Part shown: positions 48,584-60,525 of the stretch, piece after piece
Position numbering within the stretch: the stretch's first letter is position 1
Layout of the letters: each line of letters opens with the position of its first letter
The notes under the pieces: model-generated
Seen by the model: only the letters and a program-made list of their open reading frames with translations
What the model was told of the DNA's origin: nothing
The model's database searches: none
Assembly (NCBI RefSeq): GCF_001311885.1
Contig: NZ_BBCE01000004.1
Coordinates: 62,001-126,000 of the forward strand
Reading direction: 5' to 3'
From: Syntrophomonas palmitatica JCM 14374
GTDB lineage: Bacteria > Bacillota > Syntrophomonadia > Syntrophomonadales > Syntrophomonadaceae
Length of the DNA: 64,000 bases
Program-made: the position numbers and the translations under genes

Positions 48584-49267
48584 ATGACTTTTGGCATGTG
48601 GGATGGTACACTATTTTATCTCGGTCCGATTCCGGTAGACCATCTAGTAGTTACGGAGTGGGTGTTGATTGCCCTGATCGGCATTATTTCTTTTAGTGCC
48701 ACTCGTAATATGCAGGTGGTTCCACAGGGACTGCAAAACGCCTTTGAGGCCATAATTATCTGGACCTATGACTTTTTTACGCAGTTGATGGAAGAAGAAC
48801 ACGTTGCCAAGAAGTGGGCTCCCTTGCTCACCTCATATTTCCTGTTTATCCTATTCAGCAATTACAGCGGTTTAATCCCTGGTGCCGCGTCCATACAAGG
48901 TTTCCAACCACCCACCAGCAACTGGAACGTGACCATGACTCTGGCTTTGATCACGTTCTTTTCTGTTCATGTAGCTGGTTTCAGTGAACATGGAGGCCAT
49001 TATCTCGGGCACTTTATTAGTCCAAGCCCATTAATGTTACCACTTAATTTGGTAGAAGAGGTGGCGCACCCGCTGTCCCTTACTTTCCGTCTATTTGGTA
49101 ATATCTTTGGGGAGGAGACGGTTCTGGGCTTTTTGCTGTTCCTGGCGCCATTCTTGGTCCCAAGTGCCATTATGGGATTGAGTATACTTCTTGGTGCTAT
49201 CCAGGCAATAGTGTTTACAATCCTGTCTGCAAGCTATATTGGCGCAGCAGCGGGAGCAGGTCATTAA
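48584..49267 (+). CDS. atpB: ATP synthase Fo subunit a
   Basis: The 227-residue membrane subunit forms the proton half-channels. The essential arginine is in SLTFRLFGNIFGEE, and the C-terminal helix carries GAIQAIVFTILSASYIGAA. GGAGGGGGGG lies 13 bases upstream of the ATG. Length and helix pattern are normal. Confidence 0.95.
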   Translation: MTFGMWDGTLFYLGPIPVDHLVVTEWVLIALIGIISFSATRNMQVVPQGLQNAFEAIIIWTYDFFTQLMEEEHVAKKWAPLLTSYFLFILFSNYSGLIPGAASIQGFQPPTSNWNVTMTLALITFFSVHVAGFSEHGGHYLGHFISPSPLMLPLNLVEEVAHPLSLTFRLFGNIFGEETVLGFLLFLAPFLVPSAIMGLSILLGAIQAIVFTILSASYIGAAAGAGH

Positions 49268-49284
49268 TAACCAAAATAATTTAA

Positions 49285-49548
<264 letters not shown>

Positions 49549-49568
49549 TTTACCTTATCCAAGATTTC

Positions 49569-49622
49569 GGGCGATAGAGCGGGTTTTATATACAAACTGA
49601 ATATGCTCTATCGCCCCTTTTA
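49569..49622 (+). terminator. Strong terminator-like hairpin between atpE and atpF
   Basis: A perfect 12-base stem, GGGCGATAGAGC (49569-49580) and GCTCTATCGCCC (49605-49616), encloses 24 bases and is followed by CTTTTTA. It sits inside the operon, directly after the subunit that is needed in most copies. Confidence 0.7.
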
Positions 49623-49654
49623 CTATTTGCACTTAGATTGGAGGTAGCAGATCC

Positions 49655-50275
49655 GTGACGAAAAACAAAAGGTTCTATATTGGGGTACTCCTTTTGACAA
49701 TGGTCATGATCATGGGTTTTGCCACCTTCTGCATGGCTTCGGAAGGGCACGCTATGCCTTTGCATCAGCCCACAGGCGAGACTCCGCAATTTGGTAACTG
49801 GTTTGTAGTCGGTTGGACAGCGGTAAACTTCTTTGTTTTGCTTGCACTTATGTACAAGTTTGCTTATGGACCGATTAACGCCATGCTGGAACAGCGCAGC
49901 AATACCATTGAGAGTTCTCTGAAACATGCGGAAGAAGTAAAGACCGAAGTTGAACAGATGAGAAAGGAAACCCAAACCAACCTGGCAGAATCCCGCAAAG
50001 AAGCCCAGGAAATTGTGGCCCGGGCTACTAAAGCTGCTGACGATGCCAAGAACGAAATTATCAACAAAGCCAAGGAAGATGCCAGCAATATCAAAGCTAA
50101 AGCCGAAGCTGAAATCAAGGCTGCAACCGAACAGGCCAAGATGGAGCTGAAAGACACCGCAGCCTCTCTGGCTCTTATTGCGGCTGAAAGAGTTCTCGGT
50201 CGTGCTATTACCGAGGATGACCACAAGAATATGGTCAAGCAGTTTGTTAATGAGGCGGGCGATCTATTATGTTAA
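49655..50275 (+). CDS. atpF: ATP synthase Fo subunit b (with N-terminal extension)
   Basis: The 206-residue stalk subunit has its usual membrane helix at ~47-68 (NWFVVGWTAVNFFVLLALMYKF) and a long coiled coil (75-170). Upstream is an additional hydrophobic stretch with signal-peptide shape (residues 6-28, ending ATFCMASEG), which most b subunits lack. Start GTG 49655 is preceded by GGAGG. The stop overlaps atpH by 7 bases. Confidence 0.94.
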   Translation: MTKNKRFYIGVLLLTMVMIMGFATFCMASEGHAMPLHQPTGETPQFGNWFVVGWTAVNFFVLLALMYKFAYGPINAMLEQRSNTIESSLKHAEEVKTEVEQMRKETQTNLAESRKEAQEIVARATKAADDAKNEIINKAKEDASNIKAKAEAEIKAATEQAKMELKDTAASLALIAAERVLGRAITEDDHKNMVKQFVNEAGDLLC

Positions 50276-50817
50276 ATAGAAGCGTCGCTAGGCGCTATGC
50301 GGAAGCTTTCTTCAGCATTGCCCGGGACAATAACAAAATAGATGAGTTCCAACAGGAACTGGAAAAGGTTGTTGCCACAATTAAGGAAGTTGATAACCTG
50401 GAAGATTACCTGTCGCACTTGCTGGTTCCGGCCAAGGAGAAAAAAGACGTAATTAACAAGGTATTTGCAGGTCACATCTCACCGCTAACCATGAATTTTA
50501 TTATGATGGTTATCGATAAGCGCCGGGAGACCTATTTGGAAGTAATAACTGAAGAATACAAGGAAATGGCCGATGAATCCAGGAATATCACTAAAGCTGA
50601 ATTAGTGGCCGCCAAGGAAGTGCCGGAGGAAGAAGTGAAGACTCTGGCCGAAAAACTTTCAGCATCTTCGGGCAAAACGGTTAAATTGCAGGTTAAAGTA
50701 GATCCAGCTCTTATTGGCGGGGTAAAGATACGCATGGGAGACCGGATCATCGACGGAAGTGTAGCCAAGAAGCTGGAAATGCTCAAAACACAGCTCAAAC
50801 AAGCGAAGATAGGATAG
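50269..50817 (+). CDS. atpH: ATP synthase F1 subunit delta
   Basis: The 182-residue subunit links F1 to the b stalk. It begins LNRSVARRYAEAFFSIAR and ends with the conserved KVDPALIGGVKIRMGDRIIDGSVAKKLEML. Start overlaps the end of atpF. Confidence 0.95.
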   Translation: MLNRSVARRYAEAFFSIARDNNKIDEFQQELEKVVATIKEVDNLEDYLSHLLVPAKEKKDVINKVFAGHISPLTMNFIMMVIDKRRETYLEVITEEYKEMADESRNITKAELVAAKEVPEEEVKTLAEKLSASSGKTVKLQVKVDPALIGGVKIRMGDRIIDGSVAKKLEMLKTQLKQAKIG

Positions 50818-50831
50818 GGGTGAAGAGATAA

Positions 50832-52345
<1,514 letters not shown>

Positions 52346-52357
52346 GTGGTGAATTAG

Positions 52358-53238
52358 ATGGCAGGAGCAGGTGTAAGAGAATACAAGCGTAGAATTCGCA
52401 GTGTTAAGAGTACACAGCAGATCACCAAAGCCATGAAAATGGTGGCGGCAGCCAAATTGCGCCGTGCTCAGGAACATGCGGAGGCCTCCAGACCCTATAC
52501 TGAAACATTGCAAGGAACTCTGGCGCGCCTGGCAGCGGTATCGTTTGATGTGAGACATCCCCTGCTGGAAAAGCGGGAAGATGTACGCAAGGTTGGTTAT
52601 ATTGTAGTAACCTCCGACCGTGGGCTGTGCGGCGGTTATAATACCAATATTATCCGCACTGCCAATATGGCTATAGCTGAAGATGAGCGCAAGATTCCTG
52701 AAGGCATAATTGCAGTCGGGCGCAAAGCTCGTGATTTCTACCGCAAAAAGGGCAATGTCGACGCTGAGTTTGTAAATTTGGGTGACAATGTCAGCTACGC
52801 GGACGCCAGAGAAATTGCGCAATATGTAATGAATGCCTATGAAAACAGGAACTGGACGAGGTTTATTTGGTATATGCCAAGTTTATAAATGTTCTTCGGC
52901 AGGTGCCAACAGTGGTAAAAGTGCTGCCTTTGGAGACTCCAAAGGAGGAAGAAGCAGAAAAAGATTCCGAACGGGTTATTGACTATATCTATGAACCCAG
53001 TGCAGAAGAGATTTTGCTCACCCTGCTTCCTAAATATGTCGGCAGCCAGATTTACCATGCTATGCTGGAAGGAAAAGCCAGCGAATTTGGCGCCCGCATG
53101 ACCGCCATGGGCAATGCGACTGAGAATGCTAAAGAGCTGATTAACAACCTGACTATGGTTATGAACAAAGTCAGACAGGCAGCTATTACCGATGAGATTC
53201 TCGATATCGTGGGCGGCGCCGAAGCGCTGAAGAAATAG
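52358..53238 (+). CDS. atpG: ATP synthase F1 subunit gamma (frameshifted)
   Basis: The rotor subunit. N-terminus [29 protein letters not shown] and C-terminus [17 protein letters not shown] are canonical. One missing base near 52848 breaks AYENR from [14 protein letters not shown] (CAGGAACTGG should read CAGGGAACTGG). Rebuilt length ~293 residues. Not a programmed shift: no slippery site or family precedent. Confidence 0.96.
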
Positions 53239-53285
53239 TCCAGTCTTTTGAATGAGCCGAAGCTCTAAATAAAGGAGGAAAGTAG

Positions 53286-54719
<1,434 letters not shown>

Positions 54720-54722
54720 CCT

Positions 54723-55133
54723 ATGGCAGACAACACCTTCATGGTAGAGATAGTGACACCGGAAGAGATCCTGTTCAGAGATGAGGTTCAATTTCTGGTT
54801 GCTCCCGGTACCGAAGGTGAGCTGGGTATACTGCGTAATCATGCCCCTCTGGTTGGAGCGTTAAAAATTGGGGTCCTACGCTACAAAGATCAAAACGGTA
54901 CCCAGAAGAAGATGGCTGTAAGCGGTGGCTTTATGGAAGTTGTGGATAATGTAGCCCGGGTTCTGGCCGAGACTGCGGAGCATGGTGAAGATATTGATAT
55001 TCTTCGTGCCAAGGCAGCCAGGGAAAGAGCCGAAAAAAGGCTGCAGGCCCGCGATGAAACCATTAATGCTCTCAGAGCCGAAATGGCACTGAAAAGAGCT
55101 ATCGCACGATTAAAGGCAGCGGGAGTAGAATAA
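54723..55133 (+). CDS. atpC: ATP synthase F1 subunit epsilon
   Basis: The 136-residue subunit has the beta-sandwich (MVEIVTPEEILFRDEVQFL, PGTEGELGILRNHAPLVGAL) and the C-terminal helical hairpin. It closes the operon, 3 bases after atpD; a large hairpin follows. Confidence 0.96.
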   Translation: MADNTFMVEIVTPEEILFRDEVQFLVAPGTEGELGILRNHAPLVGALKIGVLRYKDQNGTQKKMAVSGGFMEVVDNVARVLAETAEHGEDIDILRAKAARERAEKRLQARDETINALRAEMALKRAIARLKAAGVE

Positions 55134-55144
55134 ACAAAATTAAC

Positions 55145-55190
55145 AAATTCCAGCCGAAGGAGTTATTGACTCCTTCCGGCTTTGGAATTG
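55145..55190 (+). terminator. Hairpin after atpC
   Basis: AATTCCAGCCGAAGGAGT and ACTCCTTCCGGCTTTGGAAT can pair nearly throughout around TATTG. A T-run is poor, so it may be a 3' stabiliser as much as a terminator. Confidence 0.6.
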
Positions 55191-55260
55191 GTATAGATAG
55201 AGATACATAACCGTATAAATATAATATGGTTGGATTTGGGGAGTTATTGAGGTTGGCAAA

Positions 55261-55446
55261 ATGAAAAATGAACTGCTAAAGTATTTGATCATCGTTACGT
55301 TGGTCTATTACTTGCTGAAAGGTTTGATATATCTTTTATTGTGGCAGACGACCAAACGTGTCGAGCAAAGAGCTTTGGAAGCAAAAAGGAAAGAGAAAGA
55401 AAAACGCGATATAGCCAACCAGATTTGGGAAGACGAAGATAAATAA
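55261..55446 (+). CDS. Small single-pass membrane protein
   Basis: The 61-residue product has one membrane segment (residues ~7-28) and a strongly charged helical tail rich in Lys, Arg and Glu (AKRKEKEKRD). GAGG lies 9 bases before the ATG. In Bacillus this place holds the small DUF1146 membrane protein, but I see no clear similarity. It pairs with the similar small protein at 55481. Confidence 0.6.
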   Translation: MKNELLKYLIIVTLVYYLLKGLIYLLLWQTTKRVEQRALEAKRKEKEKRDIANQIWEDEDK

Positions 55447-55480
55447 TTAAATTCAAAAATAGCTGCTTGGAGGGACAATA

Positions 55481-55702
55481 ATGAAAACCTTATTTTTAGT
55501 CCTGGTGATAGTGGTATTATCAGCGAGCCTCTTATTTGCCATGATAATATGGCGTCAAACGATCAGTTTTCAGGAAAAAGCAGCTATGGCCAAGGAAAGA
55601 CAGGAAGAATATATCAGACTGTTAAAATTGGAGAGAGAAGAAAAACAAAAACAGGAACAAGAAATGGAAAACCAAGACGCATCGGAAACAAAAGAAATAT
55701 AA
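55481..55702 (+). CDS. Small single-pass membrane protein with charged coiled-coil tail
   Basis: The 73-residue product has an N-terminal helix (FLVLVIVVLSASLLFAMIIW) and a Lys/Glu-rich coiled-coil tail (residues ~30-66). GGAGGG precedes the ATG and a strong terminator follows. No family recognised; the layout resembles that of the preceding gene. Confidence 0.62.
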   Translation: MKTLFLVLVIVVLSASLLFAMIIWRQTISFQEKAAMAKERQEEYIRLLKLEREEKQKQEQEMENQDASETKEI

Positions 55703-55723
55703 GATTTTAATATTGACAACCAC

Positions 55724-55751
55724 ACCCGGGTGAACCCCGGGTTTTTATTTT
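55724..55751 (+). terminator. Intrinsic terminator
   Basis: ACCCGGG (55724-55730), loop TGAAC, CCCGGGT (55736-55742), then TTTTATTTT. Confidence 0.85.
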
Positions 55752-55817
55752 CTGCCTTCGGAATATTTGCCTATTAAGGCGGCAAGAATTTTAACATGTA
55801 AAAACGGGGGAGAGAAA

Positions 55818-56543
55818 ATGAAAAAGGTCATTTATTATATTCTGTTTTTTATTTTTATTTGTTTAATTGGCAATGTTTATATACAAAGACAACTTGAACT
55901 TCAGTCACCATATTCCCTATCATTTGCATCCATCGGTGCAATTTCTCTCGAATCACGTCTGGATTGCTGGGCTAAACTAAATACAGAATCAACGGTGACA
56001 GAACTCAGGCAGGAAATGAAAAAAATACTGTCCTGTCTCCAATTGCCCATAAATACTGGATCAATACAAACCAAAAAAGAAGGAATCATTAATACGGTTC
56101 AGTACAATATTGCACATAAAAAAGCCCATTATTATATTTGCTTAAAGTCGGATCCAGTTTTAAAAGAAACCCACTATGTTATCACTGTTAAATCAACGGC
56201 CCGCGAATTTCAAGCAAGAAACATCGAAGAAAAATTGAATGGTCACCCTGGATTAAAATGGCAATATTATTTTTTGCGCAGCGGACGGTTAAAAGAAAAA
56301 ATTGGCACTGATTCTTACTTAACCGTATTATCAGCTATACTTAAAAAATTTAAAGCGAGTGATGTTAAACAATACAGCCAGGGCCAAATGATGGTAGTAA
56401 CCGCTTACAGCCCTGTAATAGGCACCGATGCTCTGGATATAGGGGGCAGCAAATGCAACCTTCAAGCTGCCGTACGTACAGATGAAATAGAACATAAAAC
56501 CTATATATATATTGGCTCTCCTTTAATAATTGCAGATTATTAG
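55818..56543 (+). CDS. ywmB: YwmB-family protein
   Basis: The 241-residue protein has an N-terminal membrane anchor or signal (VIYYILFFIFICLIGNVYI) and two repeated alpha/beta halves, with AYSPVIGT and the C-terminal NLQAAVRTDEIEHKTYIYIGSPLI, as in YwmB of Bacillus. Position just before murA and spoIID fits. Function is unknown. The frame opens at 55767, but GGGGGAGAG sits before ATG 55818. Confidence 0.82.
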   Translation: MKKVIYYILFFIFICLIGNVYIQRQLELQSPYSLSFASIGAISLESRLDCWAKLNTESTVTELRQEMKKILSCLQLPINTGSIQTKKEGIINTVQYNIAHKKAHYYICLKSDPVLKETHYVITVKSTAREFQARNIEEKLNGHPGLKWQYYFLRSGRLKEKIGTDSYLTVLSAILKKFKASDVKQYSQGQMMVVTAYSPVIGTDALDIGGSKCNLQAAVRTDEIEHKTYIYIGSPLIIADY

Positions 56544-56578
56544 TCTGTTGTTTACGTTTTTGGAGGTGATTAAAATAA

Positions 56579-57823
56579 TTGGAACTGCATATAAAGGGTA
56601 AAGCTAAATTAAAGGGAGAGGTTGAAATAAGCACCTCCAAAAATTCAATACTGCCTATTTTGGTGGCGTCTCTTTTAAGTGATGAAGAAACCATAATTAA
56701 TAAAGTACCGATCATAAAGGATGTAATAATAATAAATGAAGTACTGAAGCAATTAGGTTTAAAAGTTGAATTTATAAATAAACAGGTAATAATCTCAGGC
56801 AGTCCGCAAAATAATAATCCTTCATATGAATTGGTTCGTCAGATGAGGGCGTCATTCTTGGTTATGGGCCCGCTTTTAGCCCGCCGGGGCAAGGTAAGAA
56901 TATCGCTTCCCGGTGGCTGCGCCATAGGAACCCGTCCTATAGATTTGCATTTAAAAGGGCTGCAGGCACTGGGTGCGAAGATATTTTTATCCAGCGGCGA
57001 TGTTGTAGCCAGTGCCAGAAAATTAACCGGCAATCATGTGTATTTGGATTTCCCCAGTGTAGGCGCCACAGAAAATATAATGATGGCAGCAGCTGTGGCT
57101 GAAGGCACAAGTTATATCGAAAATGCGGCGTTAGAGCCGGAAATAACAGATTTAGCAAATTTTATTAATAGTATGGGCGGTAAAATTGCGGGAGCCGGAA
57201 CTAACGTAATACGTATACGTGGAGTTAAAAAACTGTTAGGGACAAGTTATACTCCCATTCCTGACAGAATCGAGGCTGGTACGTATATGGTAGCAGCAGC
57301 AGCTACTGGAGGGGAGATTACCATTAATAATGTTATTCCTGAGCAGGTTAAAGCAATTACGGCTAAACTTCAGGAAAGCGGAACCCAAATCCATGAAAAT
57401 GATAATAATATTAAAATTATTGGTCAGGATACTATAAAACCTTTATATGTAAAGACACTGCCTTATCCAGGTTTCCCAACAGATATGCAGGCGCAATTCA
57501 TGTCCTATTTGTCTTGTGCGGAAGGCAGCAGTGTTATAACCGAATCTGTTTTCGAAAATCGTTTTATGCATGTTCAGGAATTATTGCGGATGGGAGCTAA
57601 AATTAAAGCCGAAGGCAGAACGGCTGTAATCAAAGGCTGCAGTGAATTAACCGGGGCCAGGGTTAAAGCTACCGATTTAAGGGCTGGAGCGGCATTATTA
57701 ATAGCCGGGATGATGGCTAGAGGAACTACGGTTATAACTGAGAGTGAGCATATTGACAGAGGTTATGAAAACATTGTACAAAAACTAACCGGATTGGGAG
57801 CCAAAATACAAAAATATAACTAA
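56579..57823 (+). CDS. murA: UDP-N-acetylglucosamine 1-carboxyvinyltransferase
   Basis: The 414-residue enzyme adds enolpyruvate to UDP-GlcNAc, the first committed step of peptidoglycan synthesis. K21 in STSKNSILPIL and the catalytic C114 in GGCAIGTRPIDLHLKGL (the fosfomycin target) are visible, plus RIEAGTYMVAAAATGG and PYPGFPTDMQAQFM. TTG start with GGAGGTGAT upstream. A terminator follows 10 bases after the stop. Confidence 0.96.
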   Translation: MELHIKGKAKLKGEVEISTSKNSILPILVASLLSDEETIINKVPIIKDVIIINEVLKQLGLKVEFINKQVIISGSPQNNNPSYELVRQMRASFLVMGPLLARRGKVRISLPGGCAIGTRPIDLHLKGLQALGAKIFLSSGDVVASARKLTGNHVYLDFPSVGATENIMMAAAVAEGTSYIENAALEPEITDLANFINSMGGKIAGAGTNVIRIRGVKKLLGTSYTPIPDRIEAGTYMVAAAATGGEITINNVIPEQVKAITAKLQESGTQIHENDNNIKIIGQDTIKPLYVKTLPYPGFPTDMQAQFMSYLSCAEGSSVITESVFENRFMHVQELLRMGAKIKAEGRTAVIKGCSELTGARVKATDLRAGAALLIAGMMARGTTVITESEHIDRGYENIVQKLTGLGAKIQKYN

Positions 57824-57835
57824 TGGCTAAACAGG

Positions 57836-57863
57836 GATCGGAGTCATATAACTCCGATCTTTT
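57836..57863 (+). terminator. Intrinsic terminator between murA and spoIID
   Basis: GATCGGAGT (57836-57844) pairs with ACTCCGATC (57851-57859), then TTTT. It ends only 15 bases before the spoIID ATG. Confidence 0.85.
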
Positions 57864-57877
57864 AATATTCATTTAAT

Positions 57878-58795
57878 ATGAACAAAATTAAATTTATCTC
57901 AGCGATTTTGATTTTACTCATCGTTGCAGCCGTAATTATTAAAACCAGTAAAGAACCAGTTAATGAAGAAATTTATTTAGAGCCGTCAGTAAGTGTATAT
58001 CTTAGTCAAAAAGACACCAAAGATAATCTAAAAATTGAACAATATATAACTGGGACCGTAGCTGCGGAAATGCCAGCGTCTTTTGCAACAGAGGCATTAA
58101 AGGCTCAGGCCGTATGTGCACGTACATACGCCTTCAAAAAACTCCTTGATCACACCAAATATCCCTTGGGAGCAGATTTTTCAGATGATATCTCCTGCTG
58201 CCAGGCATTCATAACTCAAGATGAGTTTGAAGAACGGCACCCGCTGTCTCCCGCTTTATATAAGAAGATTGAAAAAGCCGTAAATGATACGCGCGGTCAG
58301 ATAATGTTATATAATGGGCAGCCTTTGGATGCCCTCTATTCATCATGCTGCGGCGGGCAAACGGACAGTTCTTTATATGCCTGGGGAAAAGACGTGCCTT
58401 ATTTGCGAACGGTGAAGTGTCCCTACTGTAAATCGGCCAAACCCTATAAAAGCATGCAGTACATACCAAGTGAGCAAATCTGCCGGCAGTTAAATGTGGC
58501 AAAACCGCTCAGCATTAAAATTATCAAACGGAGTATAAGCGGCAGAACCACAGCGTTGGAGGTAAATGGAAAAGTGATGAGCGCAGCCGCTTTTCGCAGT
58601 GCTTTTAATCTTCCTTCCACCTGGTGGGAGTTTAAGATTACTCCGCAAAAAGTTATCGTATACAGCCGCGGGTATGGACATGGTCTGGGATTATGTCAGT
58701 ATGGAGCCAATGGCATGGCTCAATCAGGCTATAATTACCAGCAGATTTTAAAGCACTATTACGGGGATTTCAGTTTATATAAACTGCCATATTGA
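57878..58795 (+). CDS. spoIID: Stage II sporulation protein D
   Basis: The 305-residue membrane-anchored lytic transglycosylase drives forespore engulfment. N-terminal helix at 4-22; the catalytic Glu is in TVAAEMPASFATEALKAQAV; a Cys-rich SCCGGQTDSS and the C-terminal SRGYGHGLGLCQYGANGMA are typical. No Shine-Dalgarno is seen before the ATG, whose upstream sequence is TTTTAATATTCATTTAAT, directly behind the murA terminator. Confidence 0.94.
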   Translation: MNKIKFISAILILLIVAAVIIKTSKEPVNEEIYLEPSVSVYLSQKDTKDNLKIEQYITGTVAAEMPASFATEALKAQAVCARTYAFKKLLDHTKYPLGADFSDDISCCQAFITQDEFEERHPLSPALYKKIEKAVNDTRGQIMLYNGQPLDALYSSCCGGQTDSSLYAWGKDVPYLRTVKCPYCKSAKPYKSMQYIPSEQICRQLNVAKPLSIKIIKRSISGRTTALEVNGKVMSAAAFRSAFNLPSTWWEFKITPQKVIVYSRGYGHGLGLCQYGANGMAQSGYNYQQILKHYYGDFSLYKLPY

Positions 58796-58899
58796 CACAC
58801 CAGGTTCTTCTGCCTCCTCTCCCTGAATATATTTTTAGGGATAAGAAAGACAGGCAAAGTTATGTTCAGATTTTGCGCTGCCGGTAGGGGAGGTCGGAA

Positions 58900-59178
58900 A
58901 TGCAAAACTATATAAGGAAAAGGGCGGTTAAGGTGGCCCAACATATACTTAATACTTCAGATACGGTGCGTCAAACCGCACAAGTATTCGGGATCAGCAA
59001 AAGCACGGTTCATAAAGATGTCTCGGAAAGATTGCCTCGCATAAGTGAACCATTAGCTAATCAGGTCCAATTAATTCTCGAAAAAAACAAAGCGGAAAGA
59101 CATATTCGCGGAGGAGAAGCTACCAGGAGAAAATACACCTGCCAGCAGATGGAATCAGCATCCCGCCAGGAAATATAA
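58900..59178 (+). CDS. spoIIID: Sporulation transcriptional regulator SpoIIID
   Basis: The 92-residue DNA-binding protein matches SpoIIID: IRKRAVKVAQHILNTSDTVR, the helix-turn-helix VFGISKSTVHKDVSERLP and the basic RHIRGGEATRRKY tail. It adjusts mother-cell gene expression under sigma-E. AGGGGAGG precedes the ATG. It follows spoIID directly, with no spoIIQ between. Confidence 0.95.
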   Translation: MQNYIRKRAVKVAQHILNTSDTVRQTAQVFGISKSTVHKDVSERLPRISEPLANQVQLILEKNKAERHIRGGEATRRKYTCQQMESASRQEI

Positions 59179-59320
59179 AAGGAAATTGCGGCAGGGCATA
59201 CCCAGTCATGAAAATAAGTTTCCAGGTTTACCGGTAACAAATAGCAATAGCCATAAACAATGATAACAGGTAAAATAAGGTCTAAAGATGAAAATATTTC
59301 AGGGAGGCCTGGCTGGAATA

Positions 59321-60349
59321 ATGTGGTTTGAGGAAGATATCGGTATAGACCTGGGTACTGCCAGTGTACTGGTCTTTAGAAAAGGTAAGGGTATAGTACT
59401 GCATGAACCTTCTGTGGTAGCAATAGATAAAAATACCGACAAGGTAATTGCCGTAGGTGAAGAAGCACGTCAAATGCTGGGACGAACCCCGGGGCATATT
59501 GTGGCTATCCGGCCTTTAAAAGAAGGAGTTATAGCCGATTACGACACCACCGAACGAATGTTAACCTACTTCATCCGTAAGGTTATGGGACGCAGGTTGT
59601 TTTTCAAACCCAGGGTAATAGTATGCATCCCAACCGGAGCAACCGATGTGGAGGAAAGAGCTGTCAGACAGGCAACCTTATCCTCAGGAGCCCGTCAGGC
59701 ATTTATAATTGAGGAACCGATCGCCGCCGCCCTGGGAGCGGGTATCAATATTTCTGAAGCTACCGGCAACATGGTAGTGGATATTGGCGGGGGCACATCA
59801 GATATTGCCGTTTTGTCTCTGGGTGGATCGGTTTGCAACCTTTCGCTGCGCATCGGGGGGGACAAGTTCGATGAAGCGATAATTCGTTATGTTCGCCGGG
59901 AACACAATTTAATGATCGGAGAACGCTCCGCGGAAGAAATAAAAATGCGCATCGGAACCGCTTACGTAAGCGAACATAATATAAACTATTCTATACAGGT
60001 AAGGGGGCGCGATCTTCTTACCGGTCTGCCCAAAACAGTTGTCATGACTGCCGAGGAAAGCTGGGAGGCTTTACAAGAACCAGTTTATATGGTTATAGAC
60101 GGGGTTAAAAAGGTGTTGGAGGTTACTCCCCCCGAGCTGGCTGCGGATATTGTTAATAATGGTATTGTCATGACCGGCGGCGGCTCGTTGCTGGACGGGC
60201 TGGACACCCTCTTATCAAAGGAAACCAACCTGCCCGTGCATGTGGCTGATGATGCCATATGCTGTGTAGCCAGGGGAACCGGCAAAGCCCTCACCCAGAT
60301 GAATGTGCTGAGCCGCGCAGGCGCCAAAGGCCCCAAACGCGTGCTGTAG
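59321..60349 (+). CDS. mbl: MreB/Mbl-family rod-shape-determining protein
   Basis: The ~342-residue actin-like filament protein starts MWFEEDIGIDLGTASVLVF. Visible ATP-binding motifs are DIGIDLGTA, VVDIGGGTSDIAVLSLGG and GIVMTGGGSLLDG. The spoIIID neighbour matches mbl in Bacillus. The frame opens at 59288, but the family N-terminus begins at ATG 59321. Confidence 0.95.
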   Translation: MWFEEDIGIDLGTASVLVFRKGKGIVLHEPSVVAIDKNTDKVIAVGEEARQMLGRTPGHIVAIRPLKEGVIADYDTTERMLTYFIRKVMGRRLFFKPRVIVCIPTGATDVEERAVRQATLSSGARQAFIIEEPIAAALGAGINISEATGNMVVDIGGGTSDIAVLSLGGSVCNLSLRIGGDKFDEAIIRYVRREHNLMIGERSAEEIKMRIGTAYVSEHNINYSIQVRGRDLLTGLPKTVVMTAEESWEALQEPVYMVIDGVKKVLEVTPPELAADIVNNGIVMTGGGSLLDGLDTLLSKETNLPVHVADDAICCVARGTGKALTQMNVLSRAGAKGPKRVL

Positions 60350-60433
60350 TAAATAGACGCTGAAAACGCTGAGTTTTTACATAATGGGATAGAATAATCT
60401 ATTTTTTGGCCGGGGTATCAGGTGGTTTAATGT

Positions 60434-60461
60434 TAAAGATTTAATCTTAGGTTTTCGATAA
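60434..60461 (+). promoter_or_regulatory. Putative sigma-D (FliA-type) promoter
   Basis: TAAA (60434-60437) and TTCGATAA (60454-60461) are 16 bases apart, close to the motility sigma consensus TAAA-N15-GCCGATAA. It lies 65 bases before the flagellar gene. Confidence 0.45.
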
Positions 60462-60525
60462 ATACTTATAACCCATGATTTTAAACTGAACTTTTATATA
60501 CTCCGTCTTTATAGGAGGGTTTTTT

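Noticed and set aside
48448-48696. Open frame of 82 codons as a missing atpI gene
   Set aside because: It overlaps the ends of atpZ and the start of atpB, has no hydrophobic segments expected of AtpI, and crosses the terminator-like hairpin.
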